The notes below the pieces were generated by a model that was given only the letters and a program-made list of their open reading frames with translations, made no database searches and was not told the origin of the DNA. A program made the translations under genes and the position numbers. This document shows positions 9,027-17,149 of a DNA stretch of 64,000 nt, piece by piece. The stretch covers positions 1 through 64,000 of IMG/VR virus record IMGVR_UViG_3300033145_001546; one strand, 5' to 3'. Origin of the DNA: a virus. Position 1 is the first letter of the stretch, and the number at the start of each line of letters is the position of its first letter.

Positions 9027-9437
9027 TTAATCATCGTCTTCCACTGTAGGTTTTTCTGTACCAAGCCACGCTGCAATCAGGCCCTTCACAGCACCCTTTT
9101 TAATCTCTGCATTCAGCTTCGCCAACCCACCTTGATAATCCAACCGCATAGCCATCTGCCCATAATGAGAAGTATCAAATCCCAAATCGACTTTGCTTTG
9201 GAATTTTTCACTAACAGAACCAGCCCTTTCATACTCTGCCCGCATGTCCCGGATAGTAAAGATGTGGGCAGCCATCCATGTTTCTATCTTTTCTAATTGG
9301 TCAGCTGTATAATCATCAGTCAAATCTGTACAACATTGCGTAACCAATATATTAGCCGCATCTATAAAAGGGGTGAGGGTAATACTTTGGCTATTCTCAA
9401 TTATCCCTTCTACCAAAGCTGAAGTTGTTCTGGCCAT
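9027..9437 (-). CDS. Head-tail adaptor (DUF4054-like)
   Basis: 136 residues, helical. The arrangement FIDAANILVTQCC, then QLEKIETWMAAHIFTIRDM, then FDTSHYGQMAMRLD follows the phage head-tail adaptor pattern (N-terminal helix pair, W/L-AAH motif, late YG motif) that docks on the portal ring. Its place between the capsid genes and the other connector genes agrees. A strongly acidic tail (VEDDD) ends the protein. Confidence 0.7.
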   Translation of the reverse strand: MARTTSALVEGIIENSQSITLTPFIDAANILVTQCCTDLTDDYTADQLEKIETWMAAHIFTIRDMRAEYERAGSVSEKFQSKVDLGFDTSHYGQMAMRLDYQGGLAKLNAEIKKGAVKGLIAAWLGTEKPTVEDDD

Positions 9438-9438
9438 G

Positions 9439-10107
9439 TTATGCTCCTATAGCCAATGCCGGGAGACCATTATAATTGCTCCAAAATTCCTTTACCCCTA
9501 TTTTTGGAAACAAATCCAGGCTGCTATCATCTGTGATGTTAATTATTTTACAGCCCGGAAATTTAATTGGAAGGTCCTTTGCCAATCGTTCAAACCCTTT
9601 AAGAAACCTTGGGTAAACTGCTGCATTAGGCTTATCCAAATTATTATCGTGCCAATTAGACCTGCCTCCTATCAGATGCATATCGAATCCAAGAAGCAAA
9701 ACCCTTTTAGCACCTAACAACAACGCAAGGTTCACCGCACCAGCCCCTGTATTCTTATTCCAAGCTAAAGCATCTAAATGAAGGCCACGGGATTCTCGAT
9801 TCATCTTCCACAACCACGGCGTATGGTCTTTGCCACTTTGAAGTTGAGGACAATGAGTAAATACTGAACCTTTGCCAGACTCACGATAGGTCTCTAAGCC
9901 TCGTTGATGGGCCTTCCACCATTTAATATCCCCAAAGAAGCAGATATTACAAATGTCCGGTCCCCGGAGATAAGCGTCATTGCAACCTATCGTAAAAACC
10001 CTATCAGGTCTCAGTAATTCCCAGTCGAACTTTTCCAAGGAAAGACCACCACCGATAATGAATACGTCTTGGTCCTTCCATATAGGATTAGGTGTCCAAA
10101 AAGGCAT
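9439..10107 (-). CDS. DUF115/MptE-like Rossmann protein (glycosyltransferase-like)
   Basis: 222 residues. The opening DVFIIGGGLSLEKFDWELL and FTIGCNDAYL, and the later GAGAVNLALLLGAKRVLLLG followed by FDMH, fit the DUF115/6-hydroxymethylpterin-diphosphokinase-like and sialyltransferase-like Rossmann fold seen in many phages. It is not a structural protein by sequence. Lying between capsid and connector genes, it looks like an accessory gene carried in the late operon. It could modify a glycan or a virion protein; the substrate is unknown. Confidence 0.65.
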   Translation of the reverse strand: MPFWTPNPIWKDQDVFIIGGGLSLEKFDWELLRPDRVFTIGCNDAYLRGPDICNICFFGDIKWWKAHQRGLETYRESGKGSVFTHCPQLQSGKDHTPWLWKMNRESRGLHLDALAWNKNTGAGAVNLALLLGAKRVLLLGFDMHLIGGRSNWHDNNLDKPNAAVYPRFLKGFERLAKDLPIKFPGCKIINITDDSSLDLFPKIGVKEFWSNYNGLPALAIGA

Positions 10108-10605
10108 CTATTCGTCCTCGTCATCCTCATCATCCTCGTCATCCTCATCGTTGGACTCCACAAAGCCTTCTAAAAAGCCATCGACTTGGCTTGACCGTAG
10201 TTTCTTTTCAGACACCACTTCAGGCTTTCCGGATTCCGTATTTCTATCGACGACTTGGAACCAGCTGTCCTTCTCATAAACATTGAGTTCAGCAGCCGTA
10301 GCCATGGGATAAGAAAGGGTGACATTCTTACCAAACTTATTGGAGTTCTTATACTTAGGTGGAGAGGGGTTTTTATCCTCTCCACCCTTGTCCTTGCCTA
10401 CATTCCGGGGCGACCGGATATTTGGCTTTGCTTCTGCAAACTCGGAGTCATCTTCTGGATGAACTCTTTCAAACTTATTTCTGAAAAGCTTTTCCAGATT
10501 CCGAGTTGACTTAACCACGTTACCAGCAACGTAAGTAACACCTTCCTCTACATGGTCGCCACATTTCTTCTTCAGTCTGAACGCAACTTTCTTCTTCTCA
10601 CGCAT
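10108..10605 (-). CDS. Hypothetical virion-operon protein with acidic repeat tail
   Basis: 165 residues with a very basic N-terminus (MREKKKVAFRLKKKCGDH), a Lys/Pro/Asn-rich middle and a C-terminal run of DEDDEDD repeats. The first 60 residues (EEGVTYVAGNVVKSTRNLEKLF, positions about 20-41) resemble the small proteins that often follow phage capsid genes. No function is recognised. Its leader GGAAAGGAAGGACCA before the ATG at 10605 matches the strong AAAGGA ribosome sites of the capsid genes, so it is probably well expressed. Confidence 0.6.
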   Translation of the reverse strand: MREKKKVAFRLKKKCGDHVEEGVTYVAGNVVKSTRNLEKLFRNKFERVHPEDDSEFAEAKPNIRSPRNVGKDKGGEDKNPSPPKYKNSNKFGKNVTLSYPMATAAELNVYEKDSWFQVVDRNTESGKPEVVSEKKLRSSQVDGFLEGFVESNDEDDEDDEDDEDE

Positions 10606-10673
10606 TGGTCCTTCCTTTCCAAAATACCATTAACAAAGTATCTTTACTATCGCTTTTGCCATAACCAATAGAA

Positions 10674-11741
10674 TTATACACTGCCGTGAACAATGCCGGT
10701 TCGGCTGTTTTGATCCGCACGCAATTGCGGGACCAGAATGGCCATCACCTTAAAGTTCAACTGCATCCCACCCTTGGTTTCCCACTGGACGGTCGTAATG
10801 TCCATACCAATAACTTCCCGAACCACATCAGAGGTCATCTGAACCATAATCATGTCGTAGTTGGTCAGGTAGTCCAAAGTCCTGATACCGGAGATGCCAT
10901 CAACCTCACCCAATCTCTGACGAATGCTCTTATCAGAGGCCGCTTTGAAGTCATCGTCCAAGAACTGATCCCATGTCGGGGAAACATACAGGACATAAGG
11001 GCCATAATGATAAGCACCCTGCAACTGAGTCCGCATGGCCAAAACATCGGTCAAAGCATTGGCACCATCAGTACTCGCACCTGTCGGGGTGGTAAGCGTT
11101 CTGGTCATCCGACTTGGAAAGTCAGTGTACCCGTAAATAGTCCCACCACCATAAGCATACTGATCCGCTGTGGCATGAATACCAAGCAAAAGCTGCTCGG
11201 CACTTTCCGCAACCTTACGGCCACACATCTCAGCCATGGTTGTATCCAACGGCGACCCACCATTTCGACTTGCCATTACCTGCCGCAGAGGAAAACTGAA
11301 ATCCTTGTGAATGATCGGCAACGGCAAACTGCCAAGCTCAAACACCGGACGGTCATTCGGAGATTCCCGCATCCCATCCATACTGACGATTGCCGGGTCA
11401 ACATCACTCCGGGTTTCTGTTTCCAAAACTGTCTTTCCCATACCGTTAGCAATGGTAAAGGTAAGCCCTGCCGCTCGAAGGTCAGCAACCGCCTTGAGTC
11501 TGGGCTGTGCCGCTTTGACAATGGCATCATCCAGAATCTTCCAGTCATCTTTTCGGAGGGTAGTAGTAACATTGGACACCTGACGGGCCTCCAAAACGCC
11601 ACTTTTATTGAAAACGGAAATATAAGACTTTCCATTCTCACCCATCCACGGTCTCAGACAAGCAGGGTTGCAGTTGTTGTCCATCAACCTACTGGCAACA
11701 TCTCCACTCGGCTGTCCATTGAGGATATAATCTAAATCCAT
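10674..11741 (-). CDS. Major capsid protein (encapsulin/linocin-like HK97 fold)
   Basis: 355 residues. The N-terminal pattern CLRPWMGENGKSYISVF, then VTTTLRKDDWKILDDAIVKA and RLKAVADLRAAGL is characteristic of the phage major capsid family related to encapsulins (formerly 'bacteriocin/linocin M18' family). The late section RLGEVDGISGIRTLDYL and VQWETKGGMQLNFKVMAIL fits the A-domain of that fold. The leader TAGTCTAAAAGAAAGGAC before its ATG is nearly identical to that of the decoration gene, consistent with matched high expression. No N-terminal scaffold domain is fused; scaffold comes from the DUF2213 gene. Confidence 0.88.
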   Translation of the reverse strand: MDLDYILNGQPSGDVASRLMDNNCNPACLRPWMGENGKSYISVFNKSGVLEARQVSNVTTTLRKDDWKILDDAIVKAAQPRLKAVADLRAAGLTFTIANGMGKTVLETETRSDVDPAIVSMDGMRESPNDRPVFELGSLPLPIIHKDFSFPLRQVMASRNGGSPLDTTMAEMCGRKVAESAEQLLLGIHATADQYAYGGGTIYGYTDFPSRMTRTLTTPTGASTDGANALTDVLAMRTQLQGAYHYGPYVLYVSPTWDQFLDDDFKAASDKSIRQRLGEVDGISGIRTLDYLTNYDMIMVQMTSDVVREVIGMDITTVQWETKGGMQLNFKVMAILVPQLRADQNSRTGIVHGSV

Positions 11742-11815
11742 CTTACAGTCCTTTCTTTTAGACTACGTTTCAGTTCAAATGCTTCTTTTATTTCGATCAA
11801 AGGCATTTACTCTGC

Positions 11816-12271
11816 CTACACAACACGAACACGACCCAGCGTGCCGATTGCTGGGGTACTACTGGCTTGGGCATCAATGTTCTCTGCCGCGTAAGCAATG
11901 ATCTCATCTGCATCCGCACCACTCGCGTCGGCTACAGCGATGAGTGTGCCATCCCCGCCACTCATCAGCGGGTCCCCTTCTGAAATATCCTGCGCATCTT
12001 GGATTCGGGCGTAAACTTCACAGCCCTGACCAGGAATAATACAACCCACGATGCTGGCAGCTGCGTAAAGATACGCCACATTTCTGCCTTGAAGGGCATC
12101 CTCCATAGCAAACATCGCTTCGCCCTTCCCACCTGATATACCATGAGGGATAACCTTCCCGCTACTGTTTACCTGAATCAAATGCCCAGGATAAATCTCC
12201 GCAGCGTTGGCTTTGTATTCCTCATAGGTATAAGGTCCCTTTGAATGAATACGTCTACTTGTATTCGCCAT
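11816..12271 (-). CDS. Capsid decoration / head-fibre-like protein
   Basis: 151 residues. The segment IYPGHLIQVNSSGKVIPHG and AMFAMEDALQGRN is typical of short phage capsid-associated proteins (PG-L-x-x-x-x-SG-x-V-x-x-H, then AFAxEDAxxG) found between protease/scaffold and capsid genes. These usually form trimers on the capsid surface and stabilise it. It shares a 24-base leader copy (TAGTCTAAAAGAAAGGAC and neighbours) with the capsid gene, suggesting a duplicated expression signal. Confidence 0.75.
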   Translation of the reverse strand: MANTSRRIHSKGPYTYEEYKANAAEIYPGHLIQVNSSGKVIPHGISGGKGEAMFAMEDALQGRNVAYLYAAASIVGCIIPGQGCEVYARIQDAQDISEGDPLMSGGDGTLIAVADASGADADEIIAYAAENIDAQASSTPAIGTLGRVRVV

Positions 12272-12363
12272 TTTACAGTCCTTTCTTTTAGACTACATTT
12301 CCAAAAATTTTGTTTCCACTTTTCTTTTCAAACACTCTCCAACCGTCCGTATTGCCCTTAGCC

Positions 12364-12969
12364 TTAGTCGGTACCAACGGCAACGGGCTTATTGAAATTC
12401 ATCGTGGGCAAACCCAGAGGCTCTTCCGTGTTTTCCCTCAGCGGAATAGTATCACCTTGACCACCGTAGTTGTTAGCATGGGTTGGCTCAGGGTCACCAG
12501 CATTTCTTGCCAACTGGGCAATCTTCTGCAGTTCTTCCAGGGTTTTGCCTTCCAATATCTCATCGGTGAATGAATTGGCATCATTCGCCGTGATGATGTT
12601 GATAAGGCGTTTCTTATCAGCCTTGTGGGAGGCCATGCCGTTGCGAAGCATGTCCTGAATTGCCTTCGGTGCCTGGTCAATGTACTCATCCACCGTTACT
12701 TCTTTGTTTGCAGTGGTCTCTGGGGCTGCCTCTCCTGCACCGCCAGCCGCCTGACTTTCGGCTGATGCCTCTGCCTTTTTTGCCTTTTCGGCTGCAGCAG
12801 CTGATGCTGACTGCGAATCCGAGTTTGCATCATCATCATCGTCGTTCTCAACAGGGACCATATTCGCCAGAATATCCTTATCCTGGGTCAACAGCCACTC
12901 CCGATTGTCCTCACTCCAAAGGGTCTTCTCATTAGAGATAAGGGCATCAATGGTTTTCTTCTTGTTCAT
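12364..12969 (-). CDS. Nested in-frame scaffold protein (internal start)
   Basis: An in-frame ATG at 12969 starts MNKKKTIDALI. It is preceded by AAATAGAAAGGACGTGAAG, the same AGAAAGGAC ribosome site used by the capsid, decoration and tail tube genes. Translation from here gives 201 residues containing only the acidic and Ala-rich scaffold part of the protease/scaffold gene. Nested scaffolds of this kind are established for lambda (Nu3 within C). The evidence is the ribosome site and phase; the product itself is inferred. Confidence 0.65.
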   Translation of the reverse strand: MNKKKTIDALISNEKTLWSEDNREWLLTQDKDILANMVPVENDDDDDANSDSQSASAAAAEKAKKAEASAESQAAGGAGEAAPETTANKEVTVDEYIDQAPKAIQDMLRNGMASHKADKKRLINIITANDANSFTDEILEGKTLEELQKIAQLARNAGDPEPTHANNYGGQGDTIPLRENTEEPLGLPTMNFNKPVAVGTD

Positions 12970-13920
12970 CTTCACGTCCTTTCTATTTAAGATGGGTTCA
13001 AAATTCACAATTTTTTTCACTGCCTCAGGAATGCCTTTGAACGAAACCTCCCCATCGTCCTCTTCAAATTCCTGCTTAAACAATTTGCCATCATTCTCGT
13101 AAATGAAGAAATCGTCATCCGAGAAAATGTCATCTATCCACAGACCAAAATCTTCATCTGGGAATTTATCGTTCAATAAGGATTGCAATAGTTGCCGCCT
13201 ATCACTATCACTCATTTCGTTTTTGAGAAATTCACGTATGTGCTTATTTATAACCCGATGTACCAAATCCTTATTTTCCTTCAACCACATGCGGTCTTTG
13301 AGGGTTGAATCCTTTAATACGAAAGTTAATTTATCCCCCGCCTTATTCAACCGCAAAAACCCCGCACCGTCCTCTATAGAACACGCCCCAATCTCGTCCG
13401 GAAGGATTGCCAAATGATCAGGCCGATAATTCCGGGCTACGGCATCATAATGCTTTCCATTGAACTCCCCACTGGTGTCTTCGTCGTCCGTAAACAATCC
13501 CGTGGACAATTCCATTACATCCCCATTTTCCACCGCTGTTAAAACATCTTCATCAATCTCCTTTACCCTCTCCATATCTAACCACACTTCTGTTTTAAGC
13601 GATGATAATTTATCATCATCAACTACCACATCCTCTATTCGAGTGTTCATCAATACCCCCAACCCTCTATTAGTAATAATATCCGGGTCACAAGCACTTA
13701 CCCCTTGCCCATCCTTTTGGGGATGGTAAAGCACTGCGGGTTTGGAATTCCAAAGCGGAACAGATTTTTTCAGCTCATCTGCAGGATATAACAAAGGTCC
13801 ATGGTTCCCATTCAATACCCCCTCTACTATCATAATCGCCGGGGCGACCAGATAATCTTTACCCGCCATTGTGTCATGGCGAGTAACCCCTGAGAGGTTG
13901 ACCTTCACATTTTGTAGCAT
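12364..13920 (-). CDS. Prohead protease (DUF2213) fused to scaffold
   Basis: 518 residues. Residues 1-200 carry the DUF2213 pattern: VAPAIMIVEGVLNGNHGPLL, VPLWNSKPAVLYHP, and NYRPDHLAILPDEIGACSIE. This domain is the capsid maturation protease associated with such capsid proteins. The remainder is acidic and then Ala/Lys-rich and coiled-coil, as in scaffolds, with DDDDDANSDSQSASAAAAE in the middle. An internal start (see 12364-12969) would release the scaffold part alone. The gene lies immediately upstream of the decoration and capsid genes, the usual order. Confidence 0.8.
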   Translation of the reverse strand: MLQNVKVNLSGVTRHDTMAGKDYLVAPAIMIVEGVLNGNHGPLLYPADELKKSVPLWNSKPAVLYHPQKDGQGVSACDPDIITNRGLGVLMNTRIEDVVVDDDKLSSLKTEVWLDMERVKEIDEDVLTAVENGDVMELSTGLFTDDEDTSGEFNGKHYDAVARNYRPDHLAILPDEIGACSIEDGAGFLRLNKAGDKLTFVLKDSTLKDRMWLKENKDLVHRVINKHIREFLKNEMSDSDRRQLLQSLLNDKFPDEDFGLWIDDIFSDDDFFIYENDGKLFKQEFEEDDGEVSFKGIPEAVKKIVNFEPILNRKDVKMNKKKTIDALISNEKTLWSEDNREWLLTQDKDILANMVPVENDDDDDANSDSQSASAAAAEKAKKAEASAESQAAGGAGEAAPETTANKEVTVDEYIDQAPKAIQDMLRNGMASHKADKKRLINIITANDANSFTDEILEGKTLEELQKIAQLARNAGDPEPTHANNYGGQGDTIPLRENTEEPLGLPTMNFNKPVAVGTD

Positions 13921-14062
13921 GATATCACCTCATTTCAAATTCCCCGAAACGATAATCAAACCTATACTCTACACCCTAAAATATACGTTTGAATCCAGAG
14001 AAGTAAAGAACTTTTTTTGAGGTGGGGAAAAAGATGTTGGGAAATACAAGAAAATATATATA

Positions 14063-14137
14063 AAATGTAGATATATACAACCGAATGTTAAATGTGGTAC
14101 TACAAGGACTTAACACTCAGCTGGTATATCTACATTT
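14063..14137. repeat. 13-bp perfect inverted repeat with 49-base loop
   Basis: AAATGTAGATATA (14063-14075) and TATATCTACATTT (14125-14137) are exact inverted repeats in the 251-base gap between the protease gene and the papain-like hydrolase gene. The loop contains a second, shorter pair (GTTAA and TTAAC). In RNA this would fold as a long hairpin; in DNA it could be an operator. No T-run follows, so it is not a standard terminator. The rest of the gap is AT-rich with no gene. Confidence 0.55.
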
Positions 14138-14171
14138 GGAGAACGAAAAAAATTTAAGAAAAATCGAAAAT

Positions 14172-14762
14172 TTAAGCAGTTACTACAATCTCCCGGACAG
14201 GTTCCCAAATAGACTCATATTTACCAGGACCTATGAAATCACCGGGAATATACTCATTGCTCGGATGATCATCATCTATCAAGGACATTCTGATACAAGG
14301 CTCTGCAAAGTTTTCAGAACAAAACAGACTGGTTAAGTCCTGAGTGTTTTCTCCAAATGGCCCATCATACACAGCCTTGACCAATTCTATAAAATCATTT
14401 TCATAAGGCCTGTCCTTCACCTCATGTCGATAGGCTCTTAGAATAGCCAACTGTTCTAACGTCAAAGGTTTTCTAATAGTCCTGATACCAACCTTGCCTT
14501 GATAAGTTGCAATACGGGCCTGCAATGGTACCAACATCACGCCCTTCTTGACAAATCCAGAACTGATGTCAGCTACCTTACAAAGTAAAGTCGTCTCATG
14601 GCATAGGACCATATCCCACTCCGGACAAACAATCGTCATGCCTATGTGAGACCACTCACTTCCTGAGGCAACCTTAATACCTACAGATGCCAAACCAGTT
14701 CCAGAAAAAGCCACCATGTCCCCCGTCTGTGCTTTTAGTCTGTACTTATCGTATGTCAACAT
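14172..14762 (-). CDS. Permuted papain-like hydrolase (YiiX/C92-like)
   Basis: 196 residues. The start KAQTGDMVAFSGTGLASVGI leads to SEWSHIGMTIVCPEW, with the GDxVxFSG and SHIG pattern of permuted NlpC/P60 (YaeF/YiiX, LRAT-like) proteins in which the His comes before the Cys. The Cys is in LTSLFCSENFAEP. Such enzymes hydrolyse amide or ester bonds in lipids or peptidoglycan peptides. Next to a lipoprotein gene in a late phage operon, a role in lysis or envelope passage is plausible but unproven. Confidence 0.72.
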   Translation of the reverse strand: MLTYDKYRLKAQTGDMVAFSGTGLASVGIKVASGSEWSHIGMTIVCPEWDMVLCHETTLLCKVADISSGFVKKGVMLVPLQARIATYQGKVGIRTIRKPLTLEQLAILRAYRHEVKDRPYENDFIELVKAVYDGPFGENTQDLTSLFCSENFAEPCIRMSLIDDDHPSNEYIPGDFIGPGKYESIWEPVREIVVTA

Positions 14763-14777
14763 CTTCTACTCCTTTCC

Positions 14778-15152
14778 TTACGGTATCGGTACTCCTATCG
14801 TTGCTGCCCCTGCCTTCAAACCCATATCAAATAATGCTGCCGCCTTATCCCACTCAGTCGCAGATTTGCTTTGGTCAAAATAGATTTGGTATCCCTCTTG
14901 GTCTTTGGTTATCTGCACCCCAGATAATTCACTATCCCCTGTGCGCACCCAAACTCCCTTACCACTATTTGGATCCACACTACCACGGGCTGTCCCTTGG
15001 AGGATTGACATCACAACATAATCCCCTGTCTTGTCATTACCCATGGCAGTGGTGCATCCAGCTAATCCCACCAAAGTGGCGATAAGGGAGAATACAGCTA
15101 ATGCCAACAATAATAACAATCCTACTATTTTTAATCCTTCCTTGATCCTCAT
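14778..15152 (-). CDS. Small phage lipoprotein
   Basis: 124 residues from the ATG at 15152, chosen because GGGAGATATAGAA precedes it and because it places a signal peptide at the N-terminus (MRIKEGLKIVGLLLLLALAV). A lipobox L-A-G-C lies about 30 residues in, followed by TTAMGNDKTGDYV. The mature part has no known domain. A longer frame upstream to 15218 exists but would bury the signal. It could act with the adjacent hydrolase in lysis, like a spanin outer subunit, but this is inference. Confidence 0.65.
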   Translation of the reverse strand: MRIKEGLKIVGLLLLLALAVFSLIATLVGLAGCTTAMGNDKTGDYVVMSILQGTARGSVDPNSGKGVWVRTGDSELSGVQITKDQEGYQIYFDQSKSATEWDKAAALFDMGLKAGAATIGVPIP

Positions 15153-15154
15153 TT

Positions 15155-15320
15155 CTATATCTCCCAAACAACTAAAGGAACAACACCATCCATTTCTGGT
15201 ATTTGGTCTTTCGGCCACGGTGGGGTCTGGGCATTAGTACAGCCACAAATGAATATGACAACACCTATAAGTAAGAAAGATTAAGATGCATACGATTCTA
15301 TAGATAAACCCTTTGTCCAT
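15155..15320 (-). pseudogene. Frameshifted small lipoprotein
   Basis: GGAAAGGGATTAAAATG at about 15320 starts MDKGFIYRIVCILIFL. After this, the +1 frame continues as LLIGVVIFICGCTNAQTPPW and ends at the TAG at 15155. Joined, these make a natural 55-residue lipoprotein with a lipobox-like I-C-G-C, but the span is 166 bases, so a single base change breaks the frame. In the start frame the product ends in a short unrelated tail. Either the gene is decayed, a base is wrong, or the frame shifts; nothing here proves which. Confidence 0.4.
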
Positions 15321-15334
15321 TTTAATCCCTTTCC

Positions 15335-15382
15335 AAAATAAAAACGTGCCCCGCCTTGCCGTGGCAGGAAGGACAGGGCACG
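15335..15382 (-). terminator. Intrinsic terminator
   Basis: On the minus strand CGTGCCC and GGGCACG form a stem, with an inner pairing TGCC-ACG-GCA and CCTT/AAGG, followed by TTTTTATTTTGG. This is a good rho-independent terminator upstream of the small lipoprotein genes and would separate the terminase-to-MuF transcript from the lysis/capsid transcript. Confidence 0.75.
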
Positions 15383-15897
15383 ATTAAAGCGAATACCACC
15401 ATTTGCCTTGCGTGGCTTTCTTTTTTCCAATCATCTCAGTATTCTATTTTATTTAGCATCCCACCCACCCATCCTCTATCTAAACAAATCCAGAAAGCCT
15501 TCTCAATGGTTTCGGTTTTCTATTTATATAGCAGGGCCGGATTCTCTTGCGCCGACCCAATCTCAAATAACAGATCAATAATAATATACAATTAAAGACA
15601 TCATCCCATATCACATTGTACATAGGCACTAAGATAAATGAGTGCCTGATTCTATCCGAGATGAAAGAATCAAAAATCATACCACTTCCAAAATAAAAAG
15701 GGAAAGGGTTTTGTTATCTAATGAGCTATACTTCGCTTTTTACGGCCCCTTCCCATTATTCACTTTTCAAAAGAACAGGGCAGGGCCCAAGGGGATGCGA
15801 AACCCTATTAACAACAACCCCCGCCCTATTCCGGAGGGGAGAAAAACTTTGCTCCTACTATATTATCGGAAAAAACACCCATATAGACACAATTATT
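15383..15897. other. Non-coding gap (515 bases)
   Basis: No convincing gene lies here. The minus-strand terminator at 15690-15754 is in it, and a further hairpin (GGGCCGG/CCGACCC with an 11-base loop) at about 15533-15557 has no T-run. Reading frames up to 97 codons occur on both strands but lack ribosome sites and have poor composition. Confidence 0.6.
15690..15754 (-). terminator. Second intrinsic terminator with long loop
   Basis: On the minus strand GGGAAGGGG pairs with CCCTTTCCC (nine pairs, one G-T) across a loop of about 37 bases, and is followed by TTTTTATTTTGGAAG. The tail TTTTTATTTTGGAA is identical to that of the terminator at 15335-15382, so the two are tandem relatives. It follows the MuF gene. 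Confidence 0.6.
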
Positions 15898-16890
15898 TTA
15901 TAATTCTTTTCCCGCCCACACGGACCGCCTTCTAACCGCCTTTTTTGTTCTCGCTATGGTCTTAGGGGCTTCTGCTTGTATAGACTTCTCAACAGCTTGT
16001 TTTTTAGCTTTACCCCACAATTGCCCCCTCCTCTTTTCAAACTTGCTGGCGGGAATCCATATACACCGACAATTAGGGTGCCGAGGAATTAAACCTCTGG
16101 CTTCTTTTACAGTCATCACAACCCCCTCTAATTCTCCACATAACGGACACACCCTATCATCCCCAGCCGTACTCCATTCAGCCAATACCCCAATTTCCTC
16201 TACCCCCAATCTCTCAAACGAATCCAATTGTCCTTCTGCGTGTGATGCTATGATCTCTGTCCGAGCAATTGCCATAGCCCGCCCTCTGGTCAGGCCTCCA
16301 ATAGATTCAGTCATATTTCGAGCTATCTGAGAAACGCTATAACCATGGACCAATCCATTAGCCAAATGCCTACTCAGCTGCTGACTCATAGTTGCTGTAA
16401 CCCCTTGCAATTCCGTAAAAGTCCTGGTACTCAATAATTCTATTTGAGATAAAGTTATGGGTTGGTTGAAAGCATCACGGAGAAACTGGGCCTTGCCTCC
16501 CGCATAGAATTCCGGAGTAGATGCCAACTCCTCTGCAAATATATCCGTATAGGCCTGGATATATCCTTTTTGATAAGCACTCTCTACATACTCTGCAGTC
16601 CAAGGTTTATCACTGATACCACCTATGGGAGTAAGAATGTTAGCGTCGATTTGCCCTTGCAACCATTTTTTATATGCCTTCAATTTTTGAGGGTTGGTCA
16701 GGAATCGCCAAGCTTGTCTTTCCACATTAAAAGAAATAGGTTCAGAAGTGGTCAAGCCCAACACATCATTCTCTACAAGTAATTTGGTATTGGCCTTCTC
16801 TACACTTCTGAACCTACGCTTCATATCAGCCATGAACCGCTTTCGCAATGTCGTGGTTCGGCTGGGGTCAATTCTCATTTGGTTCGGCAT
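15898..16890 (-). CDS. MuF-like head morphogenesis protein
   Basis: 330 residues. The C-terminal half has the SPP1 gp7 / Mu F signature: RAMAIARTEIIASHAEGQLD, then LAEWSTAGDDRVCPLCGELE, then GLIPRHPNCRCIWIP. The CxxC and HPNCRC residues form the zinc-knuckle-like region of this family. The N-terminal 150 residues are helical. MuF proteins bind the portal and are packaged in small number. It lies directly behind the portal gene with one small gene between. The last 45 residues are Lys/Ala-rich. Confidence 0.9.
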   Translation of the reverse strand: MPNQMRIDPSRTTTLRKRFMADMKRRFRSVEKANTKLLVENDVLGLTTSEPISFNVERQAWRFLTNPQKLKAYKKWLQGQIDANILTPIGGISDKPWTAEYVESAYQKGYIQAYTDIFAEELASTPEFYAGGKAQFLRDAFNQPITLSQIELLSTRTFTELQGVTATMSQQLSRHLANGLVHGYSVSQIARNMTESIGGLTRGRAMAIARTEIIASHAEGQLDSFERLGVEEIGVLAEWSTAGDDRVCPLCGELEGVVMTVKEARGLIPRHPNCRCIWIPASKFEKRRGQLWGKAKKQAVEKSIQAEAPKTIARTKKAVRRRSVWAGKEL

Positions 16891-17129
16891 TACTCCACCT
16901 CTTTAACTTTACCATCAACCCATAAATTCACAGGTTGGAATCCATTGTTAAAGGTACTCTGGCACATGCATACCATAGCACCATCCGCAATCTGTTCCCG
17001 TTCCACATCTGTCAATTTCCAAACACTTGTCACTTTCCCATCCTTTTCATGGTGAGCAGGCAAATCTTGCACTTGCGGTTGTCCTTTACCTAATACCACA
17101 TTTACTGCCTTAAATTGTATTGGTCCCAT
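16890..17129 (-). CDS. Small conserved-position phage protein
   Basis: 79 residues, MGPIQFKAVNVVLGKGQPQV, with a closing VNLWVDGKVKEVE. It contains DLPAHHEKDGKVTSVWKLTD and a Cys pair (MVCMCQ). Function is not recognised. It sits between portal and MuF and shares one base with the MuF start, so it is very probably translated with them. Confidence 0.6.
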   Translation of the reverse strand: MGPIQFKAVNVVLGKGQPQVQDLPAHHEKDGKVTSVWKLTDVEREQIADGAMVCMCQSTFNNGFQPVNLWVDGKVKEVE

Positions 17130-17149
17130 TACTATACCCTTTCCAAATG

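Noticed and set aside
10686-11735. 349-codon plus-strand frame opposite the capsid gene
   Set aside because: It mirrors the capsid gene, has no ribosome site and lies against the operon direction.
15383-15897. tRNA or small gene in the gap
   Set aside because: The hairpin at 15533-15557 has no cloverleaf around it, and frames there lack ribosome sites.
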